A DNA stretch of 64,000 nucleotides from CAVOKN01 sp963696505 (GTDB lineage: Bacteria; Pseudomonadota; Gammaproteobacteria; Burkholderiales; Rhodocyclaceae), in NCBI GenBank assembly GCA_963696505.1, contig CAVOKN010000021.1:1-64000 (forward strand), given 5' to 3'. The translations under genes and the position numbers were made by a program. Below are positions 43,607-52,413 of the stretch, one piece after another; positions within the stretch are counted from its first letter, which is position 1, and the number at the start of each line of letters is the position of its first letter. The notes under the pieces are model-generated. The model was not told the DNA's origin. It ran no database searches and saw only the letters and a list, made by a program, of their open reading frames with translations.

Positions 43607-43855
43607 ATGGAACTGGTCAAACTCGGCAAGAAGGGGCAGGTGTCGATTCCCCGGTCCATCCTGAAAAAGCTCGGGCTCGAAAGCGACATGTCGCTGCTGG
43701 TGGACACCACCGGCGACGGTGCCATTCTGCTGCGCCCGGCAGCGGTGTATCCCATCGAACTCTACAGCGACGAGCGCGTGCGCGAGTTCGACGAGGCCGA
43801 CCGCATGGAACCCGCCACCGCGGCTCGACTCGCCCGCGTCATCGGGAAGAAGTAG
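43607..43855 (+). CDS. AbrB/SpoVT-type antitoxin
   Basis: 82 residues with a swapped-hairpin AbrB domain: MELVKLGKKGQVSIPRSILKKLGLESDMSLLV. The C-terminal tail would bind the partner toxin. AAGGA precedes the ATG. The PIN-domain gene starts immediately at its stop codon, so the two form a VapBC-like module. Confidence 0.9.
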   Translation: MELVKLGKKGQVSIPRSILKKLGLESDMSLLVDTTGDGAILLRPAAVYPIELYSDERVREFDEADRMEPATAARLARVIGKK

Positions 43856-44290
43856 TTGCGGCTCTTCCTCGACGCCAACGTCCTGTTCTCGGCCGCCCAC
43901 AATCCGAAAGGCAACGCCCGGGCGTTTTTCCGCCTGGCGGCCGGCGGCGGCATGGTGCTCGTCACTTCCTCTTACGCCGCGGAAGAGGCTGTGCGCAACA
44001 TCAAGCTCAAGTTTCCCGCATGCGCACCGGACCTCGCGGCATTGCTCGAACGCCTGGTCCTTGGCCCGGAGCCCCCATCGGTTCTGCTCGGCGAGGTCGC
44101 CGGCACCGGACTACCGCAGAAGGACGCCCCCATCCTCGCTGCTGCCATCGCCGCTCACGCCGACATCCTGGTGACCGGTGACCGCCGACATTTCGGCCCA
44201 CTCTACGGCACGTCAGTGCGCGAAGCCCTGATCCTCCCGCCGGCCGACGCTCTGGGCAAGGCGCTCGACGCCCTCGCGCCGGAAGGCTGA
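43856..44290 (+). CDS. PIN-domain toxin (VapC-like), TTG start
   Basis: 144 residues with the PIN fold: first acidic residue in RLFLDANVLFSAAH, acidic residues in YAAEEAVRN, and the C-terminal ADILVTGDRRHF with catalytic Asp. PIN toxins are Mg-dependent ribonucleases, several of which cut tRNA or rRNA. The frame starts at TTG directly after the antitoxin's TAG, indicating tight coupling. Confidence 0.85.
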   Translation: MRLFLDANVLFSAAHNPKGNARAFFRLAAGGGMVLVTSSYAAEEAVRNIKLKFPACAPDLAALLERLVLGPEPPSVLLGEVAGTGLPQKDAPILAAAIAAHADILVTGDRRHFGPLYGTSVREALILPPADALGKALDALAPEG

Positions 44291-44297
44291 TCCCGCG

Positions 44298-45020
44298 TCA
44301 GAACAGGCTCTGCTGCCCCGCCTCCGGCGCAACGTCCTGGCGCACCGGCCGCCCCGCCTTGCCACGCGTCACCCGCCGTCCGGTAGCCGCCTCAATCTGC
44401 GACAGGAAGCGCTTGCCGCCGAGGGCGTAGCCGCCGTTGGTGGCGTCCCGGATTTCCTTCAGGGTCTCGGGATCGAGTTCGCTGCGGAACAGCGTCCGGT
44501 AGGCCGCCCGCCGCTCCGCCGGGTCTTTGGCCAGGCGCAGGTACTGGCGGTGCGGCGTCACCAGATCGGAGGCCTTGCCCTCGGCGTTGATCCGGTAGCT
44601 GCTCCAGCGGTACTCCCGTGGATGGGTGACCATGTCCGCACGCACCGGGTTGAGTTCGATGTAGCGGTAGCAGGCCAGCACGTAACCCTCGGACTGGGCC
44701 AGGCAGGAGCGGAAACGCCCTTCCCAAAGTGTGCCGCTGCGCCGATAGGCGCGATTGGCGTACTGCACGTAGCGCTGGCCCAGGTGCTTCATCAGCAGCG
44801 AGGCGCTGTCGGCCTCCTTCGGCGTCACCAGCAGATGCACGTGGTTGGTCATCAGCACCCAGGCATGGACCGCGCAGCCGAACAGGCGGGCGAGTTCCTC
44901 CAGGTGATGCAGGTAGTGGGCGTAGTCCTCGTCGGCGAAGAAGCAGGCGCCGCGGTTGTTGCCGCGCTGGATGATGTGGGTGGCCACACCGGCAAGCGCG
45001 AGGCGGGGGCGGCGGGGCAT
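44298..45020 (-). CDS. REP-associated tyrosine transposase (RAYT)
   Basis: 240 residues of the Y1/HUH transposase family: RLALAGVATHIIQRGNNRGACFF, the HUH-type NHVHLLV motif, and a helix with GYVLACYRYIELNPVRA carrying the nucleophile Tyr. RAYTs are single-copy domesticated IS200/IS605 relatives that spread REP palindromes. REP-like GTAG palindromes occur in this window at 53209 and 58199. Confidence 0.9.
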   Translation of the reverse strand: MPRRPRLALAGVATHIIQRGNNRGACFFADEDYAHYLHHLEELARLFGCAVHAWVLMTNHVHLLVTPKEADSASLLMKHLGQRYVQYANRAYRRSGTLWEGRFRSCLAQSEGYVLACYRYIELNPVRADMVTHPREYRWSSYRINAEGKASDLVTPHRQYLRLAKDPAERRAAYRTLFRSELDPETLKEIRDATNGGYALGGKRFLSQIEAATGRRVTRGKAGRPVRQDVAPEAGQQSLF

Positions 45021-45071
45021 CGGTGGGCCGGCTTCGAGGCTATTGTCTCGCCCGCTATTCCATGACGATCG

Positions 45072-45308
45072 CTAAATCGGCTGTCCCCGCAGATACAAGG
45101 TGTCGGGGGAAATGTCGATTTCGTCGGTCCAGGCGACCGTTCCATGGAGGACGTGGGCTTTCATGAACAAGGCTCCATCTGCGAGTGGCGCGAATGCGGG
45201 ATAGGCGAGGTATGGCCTCATATCGAACAAACGCTTCTCGCCGGAGGCAAAGCCTGTTTCGAGCCGGTAGTCGGCGAGCGGCTTGACACTTACGACGTCG
45301 GGCGTCAT
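45072..45308 (-). CDS. DUF2442 protein
   Basis: A 78-residue DUF2442 protein (DVVSVKPLADYRLETGFASGEKRLFDMRPYL... GTVAWTDEIDISPDTLYLRG). DUF2442 genes occur directly after DUF4160 genes as putative toxin-antitoxin-like pairs, as here; biochemical function is unknown. Confidence 0.88.
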   Translation of the reverse strand: MTPDVVSVKPLADYRLETGFASGEKRLFDMRPYLAYPAFAPLADGALFMKAHVLHGTVAWTDEIDISPDTLYLRGQPI

Positions 45309-45318
45309 CGCGATCTCC

Positions 45319-45588
45319 TCAACGCAGCGGATCGATCTTGTAAGGTGTCTGGCCGCTGGCGGCGAGCGTCCAATCGGCCATCAGTTCGTCCCGGTGAAGT
45401 TCGATCCAGGCTTGCACGAGCTTCATTTGGCGGGAAGGCAGGCTCCCTTCCAGCACCTCACCTTCAGGAATGCCGAGGACGACCTTGAACTCCTTGTAGC
45501 GCACATGAATGTGCGGCGCGTGGTGCTTCTCGATGTCCAGCGCGTACATGGACACGAGAATGCCGTAGAACATGCTTATTGTCGGCAT
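45319..45588 (-). CDS. DUF4160 protein
   Basis: An 89-residue DUF4160 protein: PTISMFYGILVSMYALDIEKHHAPHIHVRYKEF, a family signature rich in His, and LVQAWIELHRDELMADW. Located 10 bp upstream of the DUF2442 gene, forming the usual pair. Confidence 0.88.
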   Translation of the reverse strand: MPTISMFYGILVSMYALDIEKHHAPHIHVRYKEFKVVLGIPEGEVLEGSLPSRQMKLVQAWIELHRDELMADWTLAASGQTPYKIDPLR

Positions 45589-45649
45589 CAGTCGGGCCCC
45601 ACAGGAACGAAGACGAAGCCGATGGTGCCACGGTTCAACTAGTGGGGCA

Positions 45650-46082
45650 AAATAAACGTGGTCTGTCCCCTATTTACCCTATTTCCCTCCGGAAACATGT
45701 CGCCCTCCTGGAAAGCCTTGTGCTTGGCCTTGGTGGTCTCCGCCAGGGTCGGGGCTACCTTGCCCATCCAGGTGCGCACCACCGCCTCGAAGCTGTTGTC
45801 GGCGCTGATGCGGGAGCGCTCCTTGCCGGCCTTCCGGTCCGAGGACGGGTCGCGCCCCTCGTGGAGCGCCTGCCGGGCTTAGCCCGCGCGCTTGCAGGCG
45901 GCCGACCCGCGCACGTCAGGATACTGGCCGAGCGCGCGCATCTTCTCGCTGCCGCCGAAGCGATAGCGCAGCCGCCAGAGCTTCCCACCGGCCGAGACTT
46001 CAAGGTACAGCCCGTCGCCGTCCCGCAGCCTGTAGAGCGTCGCGCAGGGCTTGGCGTTCTGGATTTCCTTGCCCGCGAGCAT
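45650..46082 (-). pseudogene. P4-type integrase remnant (DUF4102 and partial core-binding domain)
   Basis: The first ~60 residues (LYRLRDGDGLYLEVSAGGKLWRLRYRFGG...) match the N-terminal domain of P4-like tyrosine integrases. After an in-frame TAA near 45882, explained by one missing base, the frame continues ARQALHEGRDPS... FEAVVRTWMGKVAPTLAETTKAKHKAF. The catalytic domain is absent. It lies 185 bp from the 3' end of tRNA-Leu, the expected attachment region of such elements. Confidence 0.8.
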
Positions 46083-46267
46083 GACGAACCTCCTGCGCGT
46101 AGATTTCCGTCGCTATGACGTGAGGAACCACTCTACCCGCGGAATCTACCTGCTGTGTGCGTAGTTTGGGATGGACTGTTGCGGACTGGCGAGGACTGCG
46201 ATTCGCCCGTAACTACCAGCTATTGCACGGAAATATGGACTTTCTCGGACTGCGCTGGAGGGGTTCA

Positions 46268-46353
46268 TGGTGCCCGGAGCCGGATTTGAACCGGCACGCC
46301 TATTCGGCGAGGGATTTTAAGTCCCTTGCGTTTACCGATTTCGCCATCCGGGC
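46268..46353 (-). tRNA. tRNA-Leu(TAA), chromosomal
   Basis: Canonical class II Leu tRNA with CCA: acceptor GCCCGGA/TCCGGGC, anticodon stem AGGGA/TCCCT, loop CTTAAAA, long variable arm, T loop TTCAAAT, A73. Its 3' end faces the integrase remnant, suggesting past use as an integration site. A divergent Leu(TAA) is in the array. Confidence 0.96.
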
Positions 46354-46407
46354 GCAGCGCAATTCTACGCGGGAAGGTGTTGCCGGGTTTTCGGATCGTG
46401 AGCAACC

Positions 46408-47301
46408 TCAGGATGCCGCGCGGATCCTGGCAGCGGCCTGTCCAGCGAGCCTGCCGCCCGCCTTCTCCACCAGCGAATCCAAGGCGTCGCCCAGGGTGGG
46501 GCGTTGCTCGTGGAAATACACGCCCAGGGCGGGCGGGTCGCTGTGCATGGCCTCGCGCATTGCCGCCATCGGGTCCGCTGCGTCGTGATCGGCCGGCAGG
46601 TCGTGCACCGTCAGATCCAGCTTCTGGTAAGTGCGGGTGGTCTTGTCGAAGGTGACGCAGGGCGACAGGACGTGCAGGTAGGAGAAGCCGCGGTGCGAGA
46701 TTGCCTCGATGATCAGACGCTGCAACTGGTCGGGCCGGCCGGCGTATGCCTGGGCCACCCAGCTCGCGCCGTAGGAAAGCATCATCAGCAGCGGATTGAC
46801 CGGGCGGTCGGTGTTGTCGTAGGGACTGGTCGAGGTGTGAAAGCCGGTGACCGAGGTGGGCGAGGTCTGACCCTTGGTCAAGCCGTAGATGCCGTTGTCG
46901 AGAAGCAGGTAGGTGATGTCCACATTGCGCCGCGCGGCGTGGGGCAGATGACCGCCGCCGATGGCGAAGCCGTCTCCGTCACCGCCCACCGCGACCACCG
47001 TCAGCGCCTCGTTCGCGGATTTGACGCCGGTGGCCACCGGCAACGCCCGGCCGTGCAGGGTGTGAAAGCCGTAGCTGTTGACGAAGAATGGAAAACGCGA
47101 GGAGCAGCCGATTCCGGATATCACCACCGCTTCCTCGCTGGCGATGCCGAGTTCCCCCAGCGCGGCGGTGACGCCGTCCACCACCGAAAAGTAGCCGCAG
47201 CCCGGACACCAGGACGGCAGCGTCTTGGAGCGGAATGCAAGTCGCCCGCTGGCCTGCACCTGGCGCAGCTTTTCTTCCAGATAGACCGGCTTCGCGTTCA
47301 T
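46408..47301 (-). CDS. korB: 2-oxoacid:ferredoxin oxidoreductase, beta subunit
   Basis: 297 residues forming the thiamine-diphosphate-binding subunit: WCPGCGYFSV near residue 32, the ThDP motif GDGDGFAIGGGHLPHAARRN and DNGIYGLTKGQTSPTS. With KorA it oxidatively decarboxylates 2-oxoglutarate (or another 2-oxoacid) to acyl-CoA, reducing ferredoxin. GAGGAG precedes the ATG. It follows korA by about 95 bp, which contains a GC palindrome. Confidence 0.92.
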   Translation of the reverse strand: MNAKPVYLEEKLRQVQASGRLAFRSKTLPSWCPGCGYFSVVDGVTAALGELGIASEEAVVISGIGCSSRFPFFVNSYGFHTLHGRALPVATGVKSANEALTVVAVGGDGDGFAIGGGHLPHAARRNVDITYLLLDNGIYGLTKGQTSPTSVTGFHTSTSPYDNTDRPVNPLLMMLSYGASWVAQAYAGRPDQLQRLIIEAISHRGFSYLHVLSPCVTFDKTTRTYQKLDLTVHDLPADHDAADPMAAMREAMHSDPPALGVYFHEQRPTLGDALDSLVEKAGGRLAGQAAARIRAAS

Positions 47302-47327
47302 GGCATCTGCTCCTCGTCAATCCACGG

Positions 47328-47366
47328 CCCCCTACCCCGCACGCGGGGTAGGGTTGGGGTGGGGGC
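47328..47366. repeat. G/C-rich intergenic palindrome (family member 2)
   Basis: TACCCCGC followed by its complement GCGGGGTA, then GGGTTGGGGTGGGGG, in the korA-korB gap. It shares its tail with the element at 40086. Confidence 0.6.
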
Positions 47367-47396
47367 ATGCGCAGGCAAGATCGAACATCGGACCAT

Positions 47397-49193
47397 TCAG
47401 GCCGCCTGTCGCACGGCCGGCGTGCGGCCCGCCAGCCGCCGGATCTCGCCGAGGATCTCGGCAACATCCATCGGCGCGCCGGTGGCCCGGGCGAGCCGCG
47501 TCAGCGGCCGCACAACCTGGCTCTGCACCAGGCTGGCGAACTGGCCCTGGTAGTTGAGTTCGGGCACCAGCACCTGGCCGCAGTCCGCCATGTAGTCCGC
47601 CACCACCTCGCTCGGGAACGGCCACAGCATCACCACCTTCATCGCCGCGCAGCGTATGCCTTCGGCCTGGGCCTGGAACATCGCCTCGAGGCATTCGCCG
47701 AAGGTCGAGCCCCAGGCGAGCAGGCCCACCTCGACCGGACCTTCGTCGCCGAAGCGTTTGTAATGGGTGAAGTCGGGATGGCTCAGTGCCGCCTTGAGCT
47801 TGTCGTGACGCTTGCGGCTCATCGTCTGGTGCATGTCGCCGGCATCGCTCGGGCGGCCCAGTTCGTTGTGCTCCAGGCCGGTGGCGACGTGCATGCCGTC
47901 GGGCTCGCCGGGAACGGTGCGCGGGCTGATCAGGTCGCCGCCCAGGGCATAGCGCTTGTAGCCGGGGCCGAGGGCGCTTTTCTCCGGCCGGCGGTTCATG
48001 TCCGGCGCGAAGGGCGGGCGCGCCGGGAAAACCACCGTCTCGTAGCGGTTGGAGAGGTACAGATCGAGCAGCACGATCACTGGCGCCTGATAGGCCTCGG
48101 CCATCTCGAAGGCCTTGCCGGCGCAGCGGTAGCAGCCCTCGACGTTGGTCGGCGCGATGACGATGCGCGGCGCGTCGCCGTGGCCGCCATAGACCGCGAT
48201 GTTGAGGTCCGACTGCTCGGTCTTGGTCGGCAGGCCGGTGGACGGCCCGCCGCGCTGCGAAACGAAGATCACCGCGGGCACCTCGGCGATCACCCCGAGG
48301 CCGATCATCTCCGACATCAGCGCCAGCCCCGGGCCCGAGGTGGCGGTGGCCGCGCGGGCACCGGCGAAGCCGGCGCCGATGGTAGCGGAAATGGCGGCGA
48401 TCTCGTCCTCGGTCTGGAGCAGCCGCGCGCCGTGCTTGGGCATTTCGGTCGCCAATCTTTCCATGATCGATGTGGCCGGCGTGATCGGGTAGCCGAAGTA
48501 GTTGGCGATGCCCGCCTCCAGGCAGCCGCGCACCACCGCGGCGTTGCCGTTGATCATCGCCACCTTGGCACCGGGAACGAGAGTCGTCGCCGGCGGGCCG
48601 AAGCTCACGTCGTCCAGCTTGAAGCTGGCGGTGCCGGCCTCGTATCCTGCCCGCATCGCCTTGACGTTGGCGTCGGCGGCTGCGGCCTTGCGCTTGAACT
48701 TGGCGACGATGGCACGCTCCATGGCCTCCATAGTCAGTCCGTAGAGACCGGCGAGATAGCCCAGGGCGACGATGTTGCGCGAGCGGTTTGCGCCGGTGGC
48801 CTTCTCCGACAGCTCGCGGAAGGCCACCGGGTAGGGCAGGTGGCCGGGGGCGAGATGGGCGCTGATGTGCCCGCCCTCGGGGATGTCCACGATGGAGCTC
48901 TTCTCGTAGATCACCGCGCCGTAATCCCGCACTTCGCCGACGTGGGGGATGGCATGGAGATCGTTCAGCGACACCATGACATCCGACTGGCCCTTGAGGG
49001 AGTAGGTCTGCTGCGTGCTGATGCGCAGCCGCGCGATGCACTTGCCGAAGCCGCGGATCTCCGACGGATAGACGTCGAAGCAGATGACGCGGTAGCCGAT
49101 CTCGGCCATCACGTTGCGCAGGATCTCGCCGGCGGCGATGGTTCCGTCCCCCGCCGAGCCGCAGATCGAAATCTGGATGTCGGTGCCGTTCAT
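47397..49193 (-). CDS. korA: 2-oxoacid:ferredoxin oxidoreductase, fused gamma-alpha subunit
   Basis: 598 residues. The N-terminal gamma-type domain (ISICGSAGDGTIAAGEILRNVMAEIG, ~1-180) is fused to the alpha domain (GNAAVVRGCLEAGIANYFGYPITPATSIMERLA... TSGPGLALMSEMIGLG... SQRGGPSTGLPTKTEQSDL). This fused form is typical of two-subunit oxidoreductases acting on 2-oxoglutarate. The ATG at 49193 overlaps no other gene but sits 7 bp after the oxidoreductase stop. Confidence 0.93.
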   Translation of the reverse strand: MNGTDIQISICGSAGDGTIAAGEILRNVMAEIGYRVICFDVYPSEIRGFGKCIARLRISTQQTYSLKGQSDVMVSLNDLHAIPHVGEVRDYGAVIYEKSSIVDIPEGGHISAHLAPGHLPYPVAFRELSEKATGANRSRNIVALGYLAGLYGLTMEAMERAIVAKFKRKAAAADANVKAMRAGYEAGTASFKLDDVSFGPPATTLVPGAKVAMINGNAAVVRGCLEAGIANYFGYPITPATSIMERLATEMPKHGARLLQTEDEIAAISATIGAGFAGARAATATSGPGLALMSEMIGLGVIAEVPAVIFVSQRGGPSTGLPTKTEQSDLNIAVYGGHGDAPRIVIAPTNVEGCYRCAGKAFEMAEAYQAPVIVLLDLYLSNRYETVVFPARPPFAPDMNRRPEKSALGPGYKRYALGGDLISPRTVPGEPDGMHVATGLEHNELGRPSDAGDMHQTMSRKRHDKLKAALSHPDFTHYKRFGDEGPVEVGLLAWGSTFGECLEAMFQAQAEGIRCAAMKVVMLWPFPSEVVADYMADCGQVLVPELNYQGQFASLVQSQVVRPLTRLARATGAPMDVAEILGEIRRLAGRTPAVRQAA

Positions 49194-49200
49194 GGGCCAC

Positions 49201-50229
49201 TCACTGGTATTCCCAGAACGGCGAGCGGATGCTGCCGTCCTGGGCGATGTGCAGGTGCTCGTCCTGCGCCGACAGGAAGGGCTCGTCGGCACCGGTCATG
49301 TTGCGGGCGGCGATCTCCCCCATGGCGCGAACATTCTTCCAGCCGTAGTAGAAGCGGTAGCGGTGTTCCTCGTCGGACCAGATCTGGCAAACGTCGCCCG
49401 CGGCGTAGATGCTGTTGTCGGTGGTGCGCAGCGCCTTGTTCACCAGCAGGCCGCGCTCGATGTCCACGCCGGCGCCGGCCATGAATTCCACCGAGGGAAC
49501 CAGGCCGAAGAAGGGCATCACCACGTCGCCATGCACGTTGCCGCCGTCGCGCCGCAGCACGCGCCGCGCGGCAAGCCCGGGGGCGCCCTGCTCCACCGCC
49601 GCCACCTCGCCCTCCACGACCTCGATGCCGACCTTGCGCAGCGACTCCAGCAGCCGGCCGCGTTCCTCGCCCTCCACCTCGTGCGGCCAGAAGGTCTGCT
49701 CGCCAGCCATCAGAGTGACGCGGTAGCCGGTGGCTATCAGCGTGCGCGCGAGGTCCAGCCCGATCATGTCGCCGCCCAGCATCACGACGTGGCCGCCCTG
49801 CGGCAGTGCGTTGGCCACCGCGATCGCCTGCTCGAAGCTGCCGAAGCCATGCATCAGGTGGCGATAGTCGCTAAGTTCCGCCGGCAGGTGGCTGTGGCCC
49901 CCCGACGCAACCAGCAGCGTGTCGAAGGGCAGGACCTCGTTGTGGGCCAGCATCACGGCACGGCGCCGCGTGTCCACATTCGCCACCTGGCAGGCGCGAC
50001 GCAAGCCGATGCGCTGCTCGCTGTAGAACGCCGGCGGACGCACCAGGAACTGCCGCCAGTCGCGCTCGCCGCGAAAAACCCGCGGCAGGTCGTAGCGGTT
50101 GTAGAAGGGCAGGCTGGACAGCGTGATCATGGTGACGCGGCTGTCGGGATCGCGGCTGCGCAGGGTTTCGGCAGCCTGGCTCCCGGCCACCCCGCTGCCG
50201 ATGACAATGTGATGACGCGCGGCGCTCAT
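49201..50229 (-). CDS. FAD-dependent NAD(P)H oxidoreductase (rubredoxin/nitrite reductase-like)
   Basis: 342 residues with two Rossmann motifs: GSGVAGSQAAETL at the N-terminus (FAD) and MLGGDMIGLDLARTL in the middle (NAD(P)H), plus the C-terminal FAD motif NSIYAAGDVCQIW. No redox-active disulfide is seen. Located between korC-like and korA genes on the same strand, it may pass electrons between pyridine nucleotide and ferredoxin or a rubredoxin-like partner. Confidence 0.85.
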   Translation of the reverse strand: MSAARHHIVIGSGVAGSQAAETLRSRDPDSRVTMITLSSLPFYNRYDLPRVFRGERDWRQFLVRPPAFYSEQRIGLRRACQVANVDTRRRAVMLAHNEVLPFDTLLVASGGHSHLPAELSDYRHLMHGFGSFEQAIAVANALPQGGHVVMLGGDMIGLDLARTLIATGYRVTLMAGEQTFWPHEVEGEERGRLLESLRKVGIEVVEGEVAAVEQGAPGLAARRVLRRDGGNVHGDVVMPFFGLVPSVEFMAGAGVDIERGLLVNKALRTTDNSIYAAGDVCQIWSDEEHRYRFYYGWKNVRAMGEIAARNMTGADEPFLSAQDEHLHIAQDGSIRSPFWEYQ

Positions 50230-50379
50230 CGCCCGCCCGCCCCGAGCCGGCTGCCGCCACCAGCGTCTGCCACGCAGGGGAGGGAGAAAAAACCCCCACC
50301 CAGCGTGGGATTGGAAAGGCCCGGATTCCTGGATCGGAACCAGGTATTGGGCGCTGAACTGCGCCACCCGTCAGCCGGA

Positions 50380-52188
50380 TCAAACATCGACGTCCACCAG
50401 TTCGCAGCGCGAGATGGAAATGCAACGCACCGGGCATGCCGCCACGCAGGCGCCGCAACGAATGCATTCGCGGTTGTCGATCCAGATCGCGCCCACCTGG
50501 TTCCACTCCTTGGTCTCGATGAGCTGGCTGCAACTGCCGTCGTCGGCCATCTCCACTCCCTTCACCAGCTTGATGCAGTTGCGTGGCGCCACCTCGATGC
50601 AGGCGCGGCAGTAGATGCAGCGGTCTACGTCGATCTGGTAGCGCAGGTTGCACAGGTAGCAGCGCTTCGCTTCCTCGATCGCGGTGGCCTCATCCATGCC
50701 GGTTTCCGCCTCCCGCGTCGTGCTGTGCACGCGTTCGGCCAGCGGCGCCGTGGGCATGTGCTGGCGCGCAATGAAGTCGAAGGCGCGCTCCCGCAGCGGC
50801 GCCGCGACCGGCTCGATGCGGACCATGGCCCGGCGCCGCGTCCAGCCCATCACCCAGGCATCGATCTTGAGGGCGATTTCGCGGCCGTGGCCGATCGCCT
50901 CGACGGCGGTCAGGGCGCCACGCACGTAGTCGCCGGCGGCGAACAGCCCCGACAGCGACGTCATTCCGTTGTCGGCCACGCGCACCGGCCCGCCACGGGC
51001 GAGGTCCGGCTTGACGTCGAGGAAGTCATGCACCGAATGCTGCCCGATGGCGACGATCAGCGTATCGCACGGCTCGAAGAATTCCGAACCCTCGATCGGG
51101 ATTGCCAGCCGCCGGCCGTTCGGCCGCCAGCCGCCGAGGCGATTCTGGATGAACTCGACGCCGGCGAGCCGCCCATTGTCGTCGCGGCGCAAGCCGACAG
51201 GGGTGCGCAGGCCCTTGATGCGGATGCCCTCGCGCTTGGCCTCGAACAGCTCCTCGCGCGCCACCGGAATGTAGTCCTCGCCGGTACGCAGATGGATCGT
51301 CACCTCGGCCGCGCCCAGCCGCACCGCGACCCGCGCGCAGTCCAGCGCCGTGAACCCGGCGCCGACGATGGCCACACGCCGGCCGACGCGCTTGCGCTCG
51401 CCGCGGTGCATCTGCATCAGGAAGTCGAGCCCGTACTCGAAGTCGGCGATCTCGCGGGCCGGATCGCGGTCCTCCCACTCGCCCCGCAGGGGAAGGGGCA
51501 GCGGCGCCATGCAACCGGTGGCCAGCAGCACAGCGTCGTAGTCGTGCAGCAGGGTGAACACGCGGATCTCGTTCGGGCCGGAACCCACCGCGACGCCGGT
51601 GCGAAGCTGCACGCCCAGGCGCAGCGCGTTGTGCAGTTCCACGTCGAGCACGTCCCGCGGCAGGCGGAACTCGGGAATGCCGTAGCGCAGCATGCCGCCG
51701 GCACGCTCCTCGCGCTCGAAGATCACCACGTCATGGCCGAAGAGGGACAGGTCGTGGGCCGCCGCCACGCCCGCCGGCCCGGCGCCAACGATGGCGATGC
51801 GCTTACCGGTGGGGGAATAGAGCCGCTCGGTGATGCGGTGGCCGGAGTCCTTCATGTCCGCCGCAACCCGCTTCAGGTGGCAGATCGCCACCGGCTCGCC
51901 GTTGCCCGGCCAGCCGTGGCGGCACGCCGCCTCGCAGGGGCGCGAGCAGATGCGCCCCAGCACGCCGGGCAGCACGTTGGCGCCGCGGTTGATCTCGTAG
52001 GAATGGCCGTAGCGGCGTTCGACGATGTCGCGAATGTAGGCGGGCACGTTGGTGCCCGCCGGGCAGGCCGTCTGGCAGGGCACGTTCTGCTTCACCCAAC
52101 CGACGTCGCGCAGGTCGCCCGAACAATAGCTGCGCGGCTCGCCGGGCGCGACCTCCTGCGGCGACCGATCCTGCAACCCATCGAGCAT
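50380..52188 (-). CDS. korC: KorC-like iron-sulfur FAD oxidoreductase
   Basis: 602 residues: N-terminal Cys-rich domain (CQTACPAGTNVPAYI... RICSRPCEAACRHG), two GxGxxG motifs (IVGAGPAGVAAAHDL and IVGAGFTALDCARVAV), a Thr/FAD motif LSGLFAAGDYVRG, and a C-terminal pair of 4Fe-4S motifs (CIYCRACIEVAP, CIRCGACVAACPV). This is the architecture of glutamate-synthase small-subunit-like enzymes; in Thauera a KorC protein of this kind accompanies KorAB and links ferredoxin to NADP. ATG at 52188 follows GGAGG. The kor assignment rests on context. Confidence 0.8.
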   Translation of the reverse strand: MLDGLQDRSPQEVAPGEPRSYCSGDLRDVGWVKQNVPCQTACPAGTNVPAYIRDIVERRYGHSYEINRGANVLPGVLGRICSRPCEAACRHGWPGNGEPVAICHLKRVAADMKDSGHRITERLYSPTGKRIAIVGAGPAGVAAAHDLSLFGHDVVIFEREERAGGMLRYGIPEFRLPRDVLDVELHNALRLGVQLRTGVAVGSGPNEIRVFTLLHDYDAVLLATGCMAPLPLPLRGEWEDRDPAREIADFEYGLDFLMQMHRGERKRVGRRVAIVGAGFTALDCARVAVRLGAAEVTIHLRTGEDYIPVAREELFEAKREGIRIKGLRTPVGLRRDDNGRLAGVEFIQNRLGGWRPNGRRLAIPIEGSEFFEPCDTLIVAIGQHSVHDFLDVKPDLARGGPVRVADNGMTSLSGLFAAGDYVRGALTAVEAIGHGREIALKIDAWVMGWTRRRAMVRIEPVAAPLRERAFDFIARQHMPTAPLAERVHSTTREAETGMDEATAIEEAKRCYLCNLRYQIDVDRCIYCRACIEVAPRNCIKLVKGVEMADDGSCSQLIETKEWNQVGAIWIDNRECIRCGACVAACPVRCISISRCELVDVDV

Positions 52189-52413
52189 AAAATCCTCCAC
52201 ACGCCGGGCGAACCGGGAATCTCCCGGAAGCTCGCTGCCCGGCCTACCCCCCGGCAGCCGAACCGCCCCTGGCAAAGTGGCGAGAATTTAGCCCCTGTCC
52301 GGTGCGCCGTCTTGACTCAAATCAACGGCCAGGCGCAAACCGTGTCGCAGCCGACCCGCCCCAGGCCGGGTCGAGTACCTGGCCAGCCACTCGATGCGCA
52401 CGCACCGGCACCG

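Noticed and set aside
50318..50385. tRNA-like sequence with CCTGG/CCAGG around TTCCGAT
   Set aside because: It has a T-arm-like hairpin but no anticodon arm or acceptor; it lies between two oxidoreductase genes and looks accidental.
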